Source of the DNA: RGIG3872 sp045660245
GTDB lineage: Bacteria > Bacillota > Clostridia > Christensenellales > UBA1242
DNA: 14,686 nt
Reading direction: 5' to 3'
Assembly: GCA_045660245.1 (NCBI GenBank)
Contig: JAZRDJ010000074.1
Location: 1 to 14,686, forward strand
Part shown: positions 6,574 through 13,493 of the stretch, piece by piece
Numbering within the stretch: position 1 is the first letter of the stretch
Layout of the letters: the number at the start of each line of letters is the position of its first letter
Made by a program: the position numbers and the translations under genes
The notes under the pieces: generated by a model
The model's database searches: none
The model's input: the letters and a program-made list of their open reading frames with translations, nothing else
What the model was told of the DNA's origin: nothing

Positions 6574-7398
6574 TTAGCGTTTTTTATTAACATACGATTC
6601 GATGAGTGCTATGGCTCCATACATGAGTCCTGCAAGAATGCAGAGCACAACAATTGATGTCATCACAAGGTCGAGTTTGAAGACTTGTCCGCCATATACT
6701 ATGAGGTAGCCAAGACCGGCTTTGCTCGTTAGGTACTCGCCCATAATAACTCCAACCCATGCCATGCCAATGTTGATTTTCAATGATGACATAAGAGATG
6801 GAATATTTGCTGGGAAAACAAGTCTTGTGAAAATTTGAAGTTTGTTTGCACCCATGGTTCGCATGAGCATGATCTTGTCTTTGTCAATGCTTGAAAAGCC
6901 AAGAAGCATGTTGATTGTTGTGATGATCACGCAGATCAAAACACCCATTGCCACAATTGTTTTTGTGCCAGCGCCCATCCACACAATGATCAATGGACCG
7001 AGTGCGATTTTGGGCAAACTGTTCAAGACCACGAGGTATGGTTCCAAAACTCGTTTCAGGGTGGGGAGCATGTAAAGCAAAATGGCAAGAAAAAGTCCAA
7101 CGCCTGTTGAGATCAAGAATGCGAGCAGAGTTTCATACAGCGTCACCCATGAGTGATAGGCAAGATTTGATGAGGTGACAAGATCCAAAAATGTTCGAAC
7201 TATTCTTGATGGAGAACTTGCGATGAATGGATCAAGTGCGCCGATGCTGGTTGCAAGTTCCCATGCACCGAGCAGTGCAAGGAGCAAAAGAATGCGGGCG
7301 CAGTGAATCAAAATTGTTTGAATTTTTAGTTTTTTGATGAATTTGTAATGAAGTGGAGAGAATTGTTGCTTATTGGAACTATTTTTGCGTTTTTTCAT
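6574..7398 (-). CDS. ABC importer permease, SsuC/TauC/ThiX type
   Basis: Membrane channel subunit of an ABC importer; works with the ATPase and lipoprotein encoded just upstream on the same strand. From the chosen start it has 274 residues with about six hydrophobic helices (roughly 29-50, 91-112, 122-141, 146-168, 206-222, 245-266). The cytoplasmic coupling loop of the BPD-transport family is visible: RTMGANKLQIFTRLVFPANI (180-199), followed by the GLGYLIVYGG region typical of sulfonate, taurine, nitrate and pyrimidine-precursor permeases. Start chosen at 7398: it has GGAAGGA about 10 bases upstream, and the longer form starting at 7482 would add 28 residues that run through the end of the ATPase gene. 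The gene overlaps the ATPase gene by 20 bases (7379-7398), suggesting coupled translation. Last gene of the operon, ended by the stem at 6472-6519. Confidence 0.88.
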   Translation of the reverse strand: MKKRKNSSNKQQFSPLHYKFIKKLKIQTILIHCARILLLLALLGAWELATSIGALDPFIASSPSRIVRTFLDLVTSSNLAYHSWVTLYETLLAFLISTGVGLFLAILLYMLPTLKRVLEPYLVVLNSLPKIALGPLIIVWMGAGTKTIVAMGVLICVIITTINMLLGFSSIDKDKIMLMRTMGANKLQIFTRLVFPANIPSLMSSLKINIGMAWVGVIMGEYLTSKAGLGYLIVYGGQVFKLDLVMTSIVVLCILAGLMYGAIALIESYVNKKR

Positions 7399-8152
7399 AC
7401 TGCAGATCCTTCCATATTTCACCAAAGTATGAAGAGAATTTTTCGTCGCTTCTCCTCTCAAAAGGGGTGAGGTTTTCATCAAAATCTAATTCAACAATTT
7501 TTTTCACTTTTCCTGGTCGTTCGCTCAAGATCACAACCTTGTCGCTCATTGCAATGGCTTCGCTGATATCATGAGTGACAAGGATTGCAGATTTTTTTTC
7601 ATTTTTGATGATTGAATACACATCATCTTGAACCAAGAGTCTGGTTTGATAATCAAGGGCAGAGAATGGTTCGTCAAGTAATAGCAGTTCGGGTTTTGTC
7701 GCCAAGGTGCGGATGAGTGCAACTCTTTGTCGCATTCCGCCAGAAAGTTCGCTTGGTGTATGTTTTTTGAACTCTGAAAGACCATATTTGTCCAAAAGTG
7801 ACATGGCGTAGTTGACATTTTCTGGGGTCTTCTTTTTTTGAAGAGAGAGTCCCAGAAGTACGTTTTTTCTTGTGGTCAGCCATTCAAAAAGATTATCTTT
7901 TTGGAACATATAGCCGATTTTTGTGGTTGGGGATTTGACGACTTCGCCATCCAAGGTTATTCTCCCTCTGGTGGGAGAAATGAGCCCAGCCACGAGTGAG
8001 AGTATTGTGGTTTTGCCACAACCACTTGGGCCAACAATGCTCACAAACTCGTTTTCTAGAATTTCAAGGTTTAGGTTGTCTAATGCTACGGTTTCGCTTT
8101 TTTTGCTCTGGTATGTTAAGTTCACGCCTGAAATTTCTAGCAATTTTTCCAT
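7379..8152 (-). CDS. ABC importer ATPase, SsuB/TauB/NrtD type
   Basis: Cytoplasmic ATP-hydrolysing subunit that powers the importer. All motifs of a working nucleotide-binding domain are present in the 257 residues: Walker A GPSGCGKT (41-48), Q-loop Gln84 in YMFQKDNLFEW, signature LSGGM (136-140) followed by RQRVAL, Walker B LLLLDEP (156-162), D-loop SALD (164-167) and H-loop His194 in VTHDISEA. The YMFQxxxLxxWxT pattern at the Q-loop is typical of the nitrate/sulfonate/taurine/HMP importer family. The start at 8152 has AGGAGATACAA directly before ATG. It follows the lipoprotein gene by 61 bases containing a hairpin, and overlaps the permease. The ATPase does not reveal the substrate. Confidence 0.93.
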   Translation of the reverse strand: MEKLLEISGVNLTYQSKKSETVALDNLNLEILENEFVSIVGPSGCGKTTILSLVAGLISPTRGRITLDGEVVKSPTTKIGYMFQKDNLFEWLTTRKNVLLGLSLQKKKTPENVNYAMSLLDKYGLSEFKKHTPSELSGGMRQRVALIRTLATKPELLLLDEPFSALDYQTRLLVQDDVYSIIKNEKKSAILVTHDISEAIAMSDKVVILSERPGKVKKIVELDFDENLTPFERRSDEKFSSYFGEIWKDLQYEKTQK

Positions 8153-8172
8153 TTGTATCTCCTTTTTTTGTG

Positions 8173-8204
8173 TGTATGAAACCGAATTTTGCGGTTTTCA
8201 TACA
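8173..8204 (-). other. Intercistronic hairpin between lipoprotein and ATPase genes
   Basis: TGTATGAAACCG (8173-8184) pairs with CGGTTTTCATACA (8192-8204): about 12 pairs with one bulged base and a 7-base loop. On the minus strand, in the direction of the operon, no T-run follows, so it is not an ordinary terminator. It more likely protects the 3' end of the lipoprotein mRNA, a known way for ABC operons to make more binding protein than ATPase. Confidence 0.6.
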
Positions 8205-8213
8205 TATTTTATT

Positions 8214-9209
8214 TTATGCTACTTTGTATGCGTATGTGTTATCGACGACTTCTGCAAAGGTGACATCTCCGTCATAATCGCTTGAGTTTTTGAGAACTTC
8301 GATCAATCGGTTGAATGAAGACTGTGTCATCGCTGGTGTGCTCATCCATGCGTCAATTGCTTTGTAAGATGTGATTGCATATTCAAGTGACTCGATTGAG
8401 GTTGAAGGGAATGATGCAACCAATCCCTCTGCAACTTTTGTGACCTCTTCGGTTTGAATGTATGTATATGCCTTTTTGATCGCGCGAAGGAATCCTTCGA
8501 TCTTTGTGCTGTTTGAAGACAAATAATCCTTTTTTGCAATAAAGCAGGTGTAAGGGATTTCGCCTGATTGTTCGCCGACTGATGCAACGATATAACCTTT
8601 TCCGGCTTTTTCGAATTCTGATGCTGTTGGTTCGAACATTGTGCAGAACTCTGCGTTTGTTGCCTCGAACGTTGGAACTTGCATTGCAAAAGATGTGTCG
8701 GTGTCCAAGGTGATGCCGTTGTTTCTGAACATACCAAAACTATTCACAACCCATTCAAAAGTCATTGCAGGAAGTCCGCCAGCGCGGCCTGCAATCACAG
8801 TTTTGCCAGCAAGGTGGGTGTTCCATGAAAAGTTGTCGATCCTTGTTTTTGAAACGAGGAATGCTCCATCACGTTTTGTGAGTTGTCCGAAGACAACAGG
8901 AACATCTGTGCCTCCGCCATTTGCAACATAAACTGCGGTTTCGGGACCTGCAAGAGCAACATCGCAATTGCCAGACAAGAGGGTCGCCATGCTTGTGTTT
9001 GAGCCTTCGGCGGCTGCAAGGTCGATCTTTATGTTCTCTTCTTCCATGAAACCAAGGTTGATTGCGAGGTAGAGTGGAGCATAAAAAACGCTGTGTGTAA
9101 CTTCGTTGATTCTGATTGTGTCAGGATCGTGCTTTTTGCACCCAACAAAGCCGATGCATGAAAAGCAGAGTGCCATTGACACGAAAAGTGCTGTAAGAAT
9201 TTTTTTCAT
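8214..9209 (-). CDS. ABC importer substrate-binding lipoprotein, NMT1/THI5-like
   Basis: Extracellular solute-binding protein tethered to the membrane; captures the substrate and delivers it to the permease. The 331 residues begin with a lipoprotein signal: KK at 2-3, a hydrophobic stretch, and a lipobox FVGC with Cys24 as the lipid attachment site (Phe at -3 is slightly unusual). The mature part starts with IRINEVTHSVFYAPLYLAIN, the region characteristic of the NMT1/THI5/SsuA fold, and contains CDVALAGPETAVYVANGGG (82-100), the usual first ligand-contact segment. Family members bind taurine, alkanesulfonates, nitrate, bicarbonate or thiamine precursors; nothing here decides among them, and no thiamine riboswitch is visible upstream. 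Ribosome site AGGAGG (9218-9223, minus strand) lies 8 bases before the ATG. First gene of the three-gene operon. Confidence 0.87.
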   Translation of the reverse strand: MKKILTALFVSMALCFSCIGFVGCKKHDPDTIRINEVTHSVFYAPLYLAINLGFMEEENIKIDLAAAEGSNTSMATLLSGNCDVALAGPETAVYVANGGGTDVPVVFGQLTKRDGAFLVSKTRIDNFSWNTHLAGKTVIAGRAGGLPAMTFEWVVNSFGMFRNNGITLDTDTSFAMQVPTFEATNAEFCTMFEPTASEFEKAGKGYIVASVGEQSGEIPYTCFIAKKDYLSSNSTKIEGFLRAIKKAYTYIQTEEVTKVAEGLVASFPSTSIESLEYAITSYKAIDAWMSTPAMTQSSFNRLIEVLKNSSDYDGDVTFAEVVDNTYAYKVA

Positions 9210-9246
9210 AATTTTCCTCCTTTTTCTATGTTTGCACTTGTGGTAT

Positions 9247-9276
9247 TTTATGAGAAAGTCATTTTTTTTGTGTCAA
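9247..9276 (-). promoter_or_regulatory. Probable promoter of the ABC importer operon
   Basis: Minus strand: perfect TTGACA (9276-9271), then a -10-like CATAAA (9252-9247) after 18 bases. The -10 matches only four of six positions, so the exact box is uncertain. It lies about 38 bases before the lipoprotein start. Confidence 0.5.
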
Positions 9277-9313
9277 TTTGTGCCAAACACTTTATTTTCA
9301 TTATTTTATGTTG

Positions 9314-9319
9314 TATAAT
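9314..9319 (+). promoter_or_regulatory. Probable -10 box of the small membrane protein and valS
   Basis: A perfect TATAAT 35 bases before the ATG at 9355, divergent from the ABC promoter. The hexamer 17 bases upstream (TTTATT, 9291-9296) is a poor -35. Confidence 0.45.
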
Positions 9320-9354
9320 ACTCTGTAATTTGAAAGAAAGGAGAATGTGTAATC

Positions 9355-9567
9355 ATGGCAACTTTTTTGTTGATACTTCGAATTATCTTGCTTGTGGCGT
9401 TTGTTGCTGGGCTTGTTGTTTCAATGTCTTCAAAGGCGATTGCAAAAGCAAAGAAGTTTGGAAATCAAAAGGTTGAAGATCATTATGCAGTCAAGGTGAA
9501 ACTCATTGGTTACATCATTTGTGGGGCAGCAGTTGCCGTCCTTTTGCTCCTGTCATTTGCAAACTAA
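9355..9567 (+). CDS. Small two-helix membrane protein, unknown function
   Basis: A 70-residue protein I do not recognise. It has two hydrophobic helices, about residues 4-23 (FLLILRIILLVAFVAGLVVS) and 49-68 (KLIGYIICGAAVAVLLLLSF as the flanked core), joined by a basic, polar loop of about 25 residues that includes KAIAKAKKFGNQK. This is an inner-membrane hairpin topology, and the basic loop suggests it faces the cytoplasm. The size and two-helix layout loosely recall SecG, but I see no decisive SecG motif. The gene is probably real: AAAGGAG lies 12 bases before the ATG, a TATAAT box is upstream, and the reading frame fills the space up to valS, which begins 61 bases after the stop. It may be cotranscribed with valS. 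Confidence 0.7.
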   Translation: MATFLLILRIILLVAFVAGLVVSMSSKAIAKAKKFGNQKVEDHYAVKVKLIGYIICGAAVAVLLLLSFAN

Positions 9568-9628
9568 ACGATGGGAGCGACCAAGCAAAACAAAAAATAA
9601 TTTCAAAGCATGAAGAAAGGGAAAAAAT

Positions 9629-12052
9629 ATGTTAGAAGGAAAATATAATGCAAAAGCCACAGAAGAAAAGTGGCAAAATTACTGGCAAGAAAACAAAATT
9701 TATGAATTCAAGAAGAATTCAAACAAACCAACATTCTCGATCGATACACCACCACCAACAGTGTCTGGTGAACTTCACATCGGTCATATTTATGGCTTTT
9801 CACAAGCGGACATGTATGCAAGATACCAAAGAATGCAAGGAAAGAATCTCTTTTATCCATTAGGGTTTGACAACAATGGTCTGCCAACAGAACTTCTCGT
9901 TGAAAAGAAGAAAAACATCAGAGCCCACACAATCCCAAGAGAAGAGTTCACAAAAATTGCGCTTGAACTCGTTGATTCATACAACCAAAGTTACAGAGAT
10001 ATGATGGTTCACACTGGAATGAGTTGTGACCTTTCGCTTGGATACAACACAATTGATGAAAAAAGTCAAAAGACAAGTCAAAAGTCTTTCATCGATCTTG
10101 CGAAAAAGGGTATTGCATACCGTGAGCACAAGCCATCTCCATGGTGCTGCAAGTGCAGAACAAGTGTGGCGACTGCTGAACTTGAAGACAAGGAACTCTC
10201 AAGTGTGTTCAACTACTTGAACTTCAAACTTGCTGACGGATCAGGAACGCTCCCAATTGCAACAACAAGACCTGAGTTTTTGCCTGCTTGTGTTGCAATT
10301 TTTGTCAACCCTGAAGACAAGAGATATTCATCTTTTGTTGGAAAGATGGTCAAGGTTCCACTCTTTGAAGAAAGAGAGGTCAAAGTCCTCACTGATGCAA
10401 AAGTTGGCATTGACAAAGGTACAGGCGTTGTTATGTGTTGTACATTTGGTGACCAAACTGACGTTGAGTGGTGGAGAGAATATAAACTCGATTTGATGCA
10501 AGCCATTGATGATGGTGGAAGAATGACCGAAATTGCCGGAAAGTATGCCGGAATGAAGTCAATTGATGCAAGAAAGCAAATTATTGAAGATCTCCAAGAA
10601 CAAGGTTATATGTACAAGCAAGATCCAATCACTCACGCAGTAAAAGTGCATGAGCGTTGTGAAGAACCAATTGAATTTTTGGCGAAAAAGCAATGGTTCA
10701 TCAAGACTTCAACACCTGAACTCAAAGAAAAATGGATTGAACTCGGAAATGAACTTGTTTGGCACCCAGAAAGCATGAAAGCAAGATATATGGCTTGGGT
10801 TCAAAATCTCAACCAAGACTGGTCAATTTCAAGACAACGTTATTTCGGAGTGCCATTCCCAGTTTGGTACTGCGCAAAGTGTGGAAAACCTCATTTTGCT
10901 GAAGAAAAGGATCTCCCAGTGAATCCACTTTCAACGCCATATTCTGGAAAGTGTGAATGTGGTCACACTGAGTTTGTTCCTGAATCTGACGTTATGGACA
11001 CATGGGCAACATCTTCTGTTACTCCTCAAATCAACTGCAATTGGGCAGAGGACGAGAGTGGGTGCGCTGAAAAAATGCCAATGGACATGAGATTCTGTGG
11101 TCGTGACATCATCACAACTTGGAGTTTGAGGACAATCATTAAGGCGTATTATCATCAAGGCACACTTCCTTGGAAAGATCTTTTGGTCAATGGTTGGCTC
11201 ATGGCTGACAAGGGCATCAAGATTTCAAAGCACCTTGCAAACGCAAAAATGAGTCTCAAAGATATCTTGGCGTCTTATGGTGCTGACGTAATCCGTTATT
11301 CATGTGCAAACGGCGCATATGGAAGAGATGTATTCTTCAATGATGACGGGCTCAAAGATGGTTATAAACTTGTGAACAAGATTTGGAATGCGTCAAAGTT
11401 TGTGCTTTCGTTCCTTGATGGATACAAGCCTGAAAAACCAGAGAATATTCTCCCAATGGATTTGTACATCATGCAGAAGTTCAACGAAGCATATGCGGAG
11501 ACCATGAAGTGTTATGAGAATGTTGAAATGGGTTATGCTCTCGAAAAAATGGAAAAATTCTTCTGGAATTTCTGTGACAACTACATTGAAATTGCAAAGA
11601 ACAGACTCTACAAGCCTGAAGTTTATGGCGAGGAAGCAAAGAAGAGTGCCCAGTGGGCATGCTACAATGTGCTTTTGAACACTTTGAAAGTTTTTGCAAT
11701 CACAATGCCTCATATCACCGAAGAAATCTATCAAGACTACTTCAGACAATTTGACGGAGAGGAGAGTATTCATTTGAGTGTTCTTTCACCAATTGATATT
11801 GGCGGAGTTGCAGACGTGAAGAGTGCTGGTGATGAAGTTGTTGATCTCGTCGCAATTGTTCGCGCGCACAAGAGTGAAAACAAACTCAGTCTGAAAACCA
11901 TTTTCGACAAGGCTGTGATTTCTGTTCCAGCGGAACTCATTGAGTTTGTGAAGAGTGTTGAGTATGACCTCAAGGCTGTGTCATCAATTCAAGAGTTTGA
12001 ATACAAGGCTGGCGAAACTGCAATCGAGTTTGGAAACATTGTCGAAGCATAA
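9629..12052 (+). CDS. valS: Valyl-tRNA synthetase, archaeal/rickettsial type
   Basis: Attaches valine to tRNA-Val. Class I signature HIGH is intact at residues 50-53 (PPPTVSGELHIGH). The text after it (QRMQGKNLFYPLGFDNNGLPTE) is the form found in archaeal and rickettsial ValRS; ordinary bacterial ValRS has the GxDHAGIATQ form here. The CP1 editing domain is recognisable from TTRPEFLPACVAIFVNPED (about 211-229) and GTGVVMCCTFGDQTDVEWW. Two cysteine clusters, WCCKC and YCAKC...CECGH, look like zinc sites. DVMDTW precedes the second half of the active site. Odd: the KMSKS loop reads KISKH (531-535), keeping both lysines but losing the last serine. At 807 residues it lacks the long C-terminal coiled-coil of usual bacterial ValRS. 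Start supported by AAAGGG eight bases upstream. No T-box leader fits the 61-base gap. Confidence 0.93.
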   Translation: MLEGKYNAKATEEKWQNYWQENKIYEFKKNSNKPTFSIDTPPPTVSGELHIGHIYGFSQADMYARYQRMQGKNLFYPLGFDNNGLPTELLVEKKKNIRAHTIPREEFTKIALELVDSYNQSYRDMMVHTGMSCDLSLGYNTIDEKSQKTSQKSFIDLAKKGIAYREHKPSPWCCKCRTSVATAELEDKELSSVFNYLNFKLADGSGTLPIATTRPEFLPACVAIFVNPEDKRYSSFVGKMVKVPLFEEREVKVLTDAKVGIDKGTGVVMCCTFGDQTDVEWWREYKLDLMQAIDDGGRMTEIAGKYAGMKSIDARKQIIEDLQEQGYMYKQDPITHAVKVHERCEEPIEFLAKKQWFIKTSTPELKEKWIELGNELVWHPESMKARYMAWVQNLNQDWSISRQRYFGVPFPVWYCAKCGKPHFAEEKDLPVNPLSTPYSGKCECGHTEFVPESDVMDTWATSSVTPQINCNWAEDESGCAEKMPMDMRFCGRDIITTWSLRTIIKAYYHQGTLPWKDLLVNGWLMADKGIKISKHLANAKMSLKDILASYGADVIRYSCANGAYGRDVFFNDDGLKDGYKLVNKIWNASKFVLSFLDGYKPEKPENILPMDLYIMQKFNEAYAETMKCYENVEMGYALEKMEKFFWNFCDNYIEIAKNRLYKPEVYGEEAKKSAQWACYNVLLNTLKVFAITMPHITEEIYQDYFRQFDGEESIHLSVLSPIDIGGVADVKSAGDEVVDLVAIVRAHKSENKLSLKTIFDKAVISVPAELIEFVKSVEYDLKAVSSIQEFEYKAGETAIEFGNIVEA

Positions 12053-12066
12053 GGATTGAGATAATC

Positions 12067-12110
12067 AAAAAAAAACAAGTCCCGATTTTTTTCGGGGCTT
12101 GTTTTTTTGT
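12067..12110 (+). terminator. Rho-independent terminator of valS
   Basis: CAAGTCCCGA (12076-12085) pairs with TCGGGGCTTG (12092-12101) with one G-T pair; the stem continues through the flanking A-run (12069-12075) and T-run (12102-12108). It starts 15 bases after the valS stop. The A and T runs could let it act on minus-strand transcripts too. Confidence 0.9.
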
Positions 12111-12237
12111 TGTTTTCGCGGCAGGACTTAGGGCAAATAACTGGGTTTAATTCCAAAAATTGTCTTATCCTTTCATAAAGTTTGTAAAATTCTCGAATAC
12201 TTTTGAAATATCACAAATGTGCTTGTTGTTTTTGTCT

Positions 12238-12273
12238 TTTTGCCAAAATCAGACAGCAGATTTTGGGGCAAAA
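12238..12273. other. Strong hairpin in the valS-spo0A gap
   Basis: TTTTGCCAAAATC (12238-12250) pairs with GATTTTGGGGCAAAA (12259-12273): 13 base pairs interrupted by a two-base GG bulge, with loop AGACAGCA. A T6 run follows at 12279-12284, five bases past the stem, so it could be a late terminator or part of a small RNA. It already lies downstream of the valS terminator. Confidence 0.5.
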
Positions 12274-12313
12274 GTTGGTTTTTTGAGCGTTCGAAAATTA
12301 TCAAAATTACAAA

Positions 12314-12322
12314 TTCGACAAC
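12314..12322 (-). promoter_or_regulatory. Probable Spo0A binding box (0A box)
   Basis: The minus strand reads GTTGTCGAA, matching eight of nine positions of the known 0A consensus TTTGTCRAA, including the whole TGTCGAA core. It lies about 160 bases upstream of spo0A itself, so autoregulation is the natural reading. Confidence 0.55.
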
Positions 12323-12480
12323 TTGCAACAATTAAATCAATATTACATTAAAAAATATGCAAGTATAGTTTTTGAGCAGTCTCAAATTCATGGTAGTATT
12401 GGAACCATGCGTCACACAAATTTGGCGTCAATTCAATGGGTTTGTGGTGAACGCAAAAAATTGTCGTTATGGAGATTTTT

Positions 12481-13287
12481 ATGAATAAGGTAAAGGTTTT
12501 AATTGCTGATGAAAATGTGGACTCAAAGTCGAAACTGATACAAAAGTTGAATGAGGAAGGCAAATTTGAAATTTTGGAGGCGGAGAACGGAACGGATCTT
12601 TTTGTGAAAGCAATCCAGGAAAATCCTGACGTGATTGTCATGGATGTCATTTTGTCAAATAAAGATGGCTTTTGCGTTTTGGAGGATTTGAAAGCGCAAA
12701 GTGTAAAGTCAAAAATTATTGTCACAACAGCGCTCTCAAGTGACACTTTTGTCGCAAAGGCAATGAGTTTGGGTGTGAGTTATTACATGATCAAGCCATG
12801 TGCTCCTGAAACAATTGAAAAGAGAATTGTGGAACTATTGAATCCAGAAACTTTTGAAAATCAATTTGAGGCACGAGAATTTTCTGCACCTCAAATTGGC
12901 GTGGGAGAAAAGTTCAAGGTTCAAGCAGGGCAGGGCAAGTCGAAGTATATTGAAGAAAAGATCACAAATATTTTCATCACGGTTGGAATTCCTGCGCACA
13001 TCAAAGGTTATCAATTTTTGCGTGAGGCGATTCTCATGGCAATCGACAATCCCGAGGTGATCAATTCGATCACAAAGCAACTTTATCCGACCATTGCAGA
13101 CAAGTTTGAGACAACTTCGAGTAAGGTTGAGCGTGCAATCAGGCATGCGATTGAAGTTGCGTGGAACAGAGGTAAGATTGAAAACATCAATACCGTGTTT
13201 GGTCTCAAGGTTTATTCAAGCAACGAAAAGCCAACCAATGGTGAATTCATTGCGCTTGTTGCAGACAAAATGCTCCTTGAAGGCTAA
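12481..13287 (+). CDS. spo0A: Sporulation master regulator Spo0A
   Basis: Response regulator that, once phosphorylated, binds 0A boxes and switches cells toward sporulation and other stationary-phase programmes. The 268 residues comprise a receiver domain (1-120; acidic pair Asp10/Glu11, phospho-acceptor Asp55, Thr82/83, Lys105), a short linker, and the Spo0A-specific effector domain (about 155-266) with GIPAHIKGYQFLREA (169-183) and VERAIRHAIEVAW (216-228), nearly identical to the Bacillus form. Start chosen at 12481: GGAG (12471-12474) sits correctly before it, whereas the in-frame ATG at 12469 overlaps that ribosome site. Odd points: the usual Met-Pro after the phospho-Asp (DIIMP) reads DVILS, and the Arg before VERAIRH is Lys. 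spoIVB, often adjacent in Clostridia, is not upstream. Monocistronic, ended by a terminator at 13323. Confidence 0.95.
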   Translation: MNKVKVLIADENVDSKSKLIQKLNEEGKFEILEAENGTDLFVKAIQENPDVIVMDVILSNKDGFCVLEDLKAQSVKSKIIVTTALSSDTFVAKAMSLGVSYYMIKPCAPETIEKRIVELLNPETFENQFEAREFSAPQIGVGEKFKVQAGQGKSKYIEEKITNIFITVGIPAHIKGYQFLREAILMAIDNPEVINSITKQLYPTIADKFETTSSKVERAIRHAIEVAWNRGKIENINTVFGLKVYSSNEKPTNGEFIALVADKMLLEG

Positions 13288-13322
13288 TAATTTTGTGCTT
13301 TTGATTTGAGAATTTGAAAGTG

Positions 13323-13366
13323 GCTGATATTTTTCAATAAAAATTGAAAATATTGGCTCTTTTTTG
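13323..13366 (+). terminator. Rho-independent terminator of spo0A
   Basis: A long, AU-rich stem, GGCTGATATTTTTCAAT with ATTGAAAATATTGGCT (about 13323-13338 and 13343-13358), with one bulged T, two wobble pairs and an AAAA loop. The T-run CTTTTTTG follows at 13359-13366. Confidence 0.8.
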
Positions 13367-13395
13367 TTTACAACGTTGTTGCTCTTGTATATAAT
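13367..13395 (+). promoter_or_regulatory. SigA-type promoter of the zinc-ribbon/acidic-tail gene
   Basis: TTTACA (13367-13372), a 17-base spacer and a perfect TATAAT (13390-13395), the best promoter in the window on the + strand. The perfect palindrome ACAACGTTGT (13370-13379) overlaps the -35 and could be an operator. It uses the same -35/-10 pair and spacing as the Xre promoter. Confidence 0.78.
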
Positions 13396-13401
13396 GTGTG
13401 A

Positions 13402-13436
13402 GAAATAGAGGTGATTCAAATTTTCACACCTATTTC
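13402..13436 (+). other. 5' leader hairpin of the zinc-ribbon/acidic-tail mRNA
   Basis: GAAATA-GGTG (13402-13413, with two bulged bases) pairs with CACCTATTTC (13427-13436). It begins at the predicted transcription start and has no T-run after it, so it looks like a 5' stabilising stem rather than an attenuator. Confidence 0.45.
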
Positions 13437-13493
13437 GAATAAAACCTCATATAATACAAAAAATATATTTGTTGATGCAAGGAGATAACAGAA

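Larger units (their letters stand above)
12111..12468. other. Gene-free stretch upstream of spo0A
   Basis: No plausible gene. It holds a strong hairpin (12238-12273), a Spo0A-box match (12314-12322), and short GCGTCA repeats near 12409 and 12425. I did not find a convincing SigA or SigH promoter for spo0A; TATAGT at 12364-12369 is a possible -10, but with a poor -35. Confidence 0.5.

Noticed and set aside
9210..9354. Thiamine (TPP) or SAM riboswitch controlling the ABC importer
   Set aside because: The leader from the likely start is under 50 bases and shows no conserved riboswitch core.
9568..9628. T-box riboswitch before valS
   Set aside because: The gap is only 61 bases and contains no T-box core sequence or specifier-stem structure.
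12038..12046. ATTGTCGAA, another match to the 0A box
   Set aside because: It lies within the last codons of valS (Ile-Val-Glu), before the terminator, so it is more likely coding coincidence.
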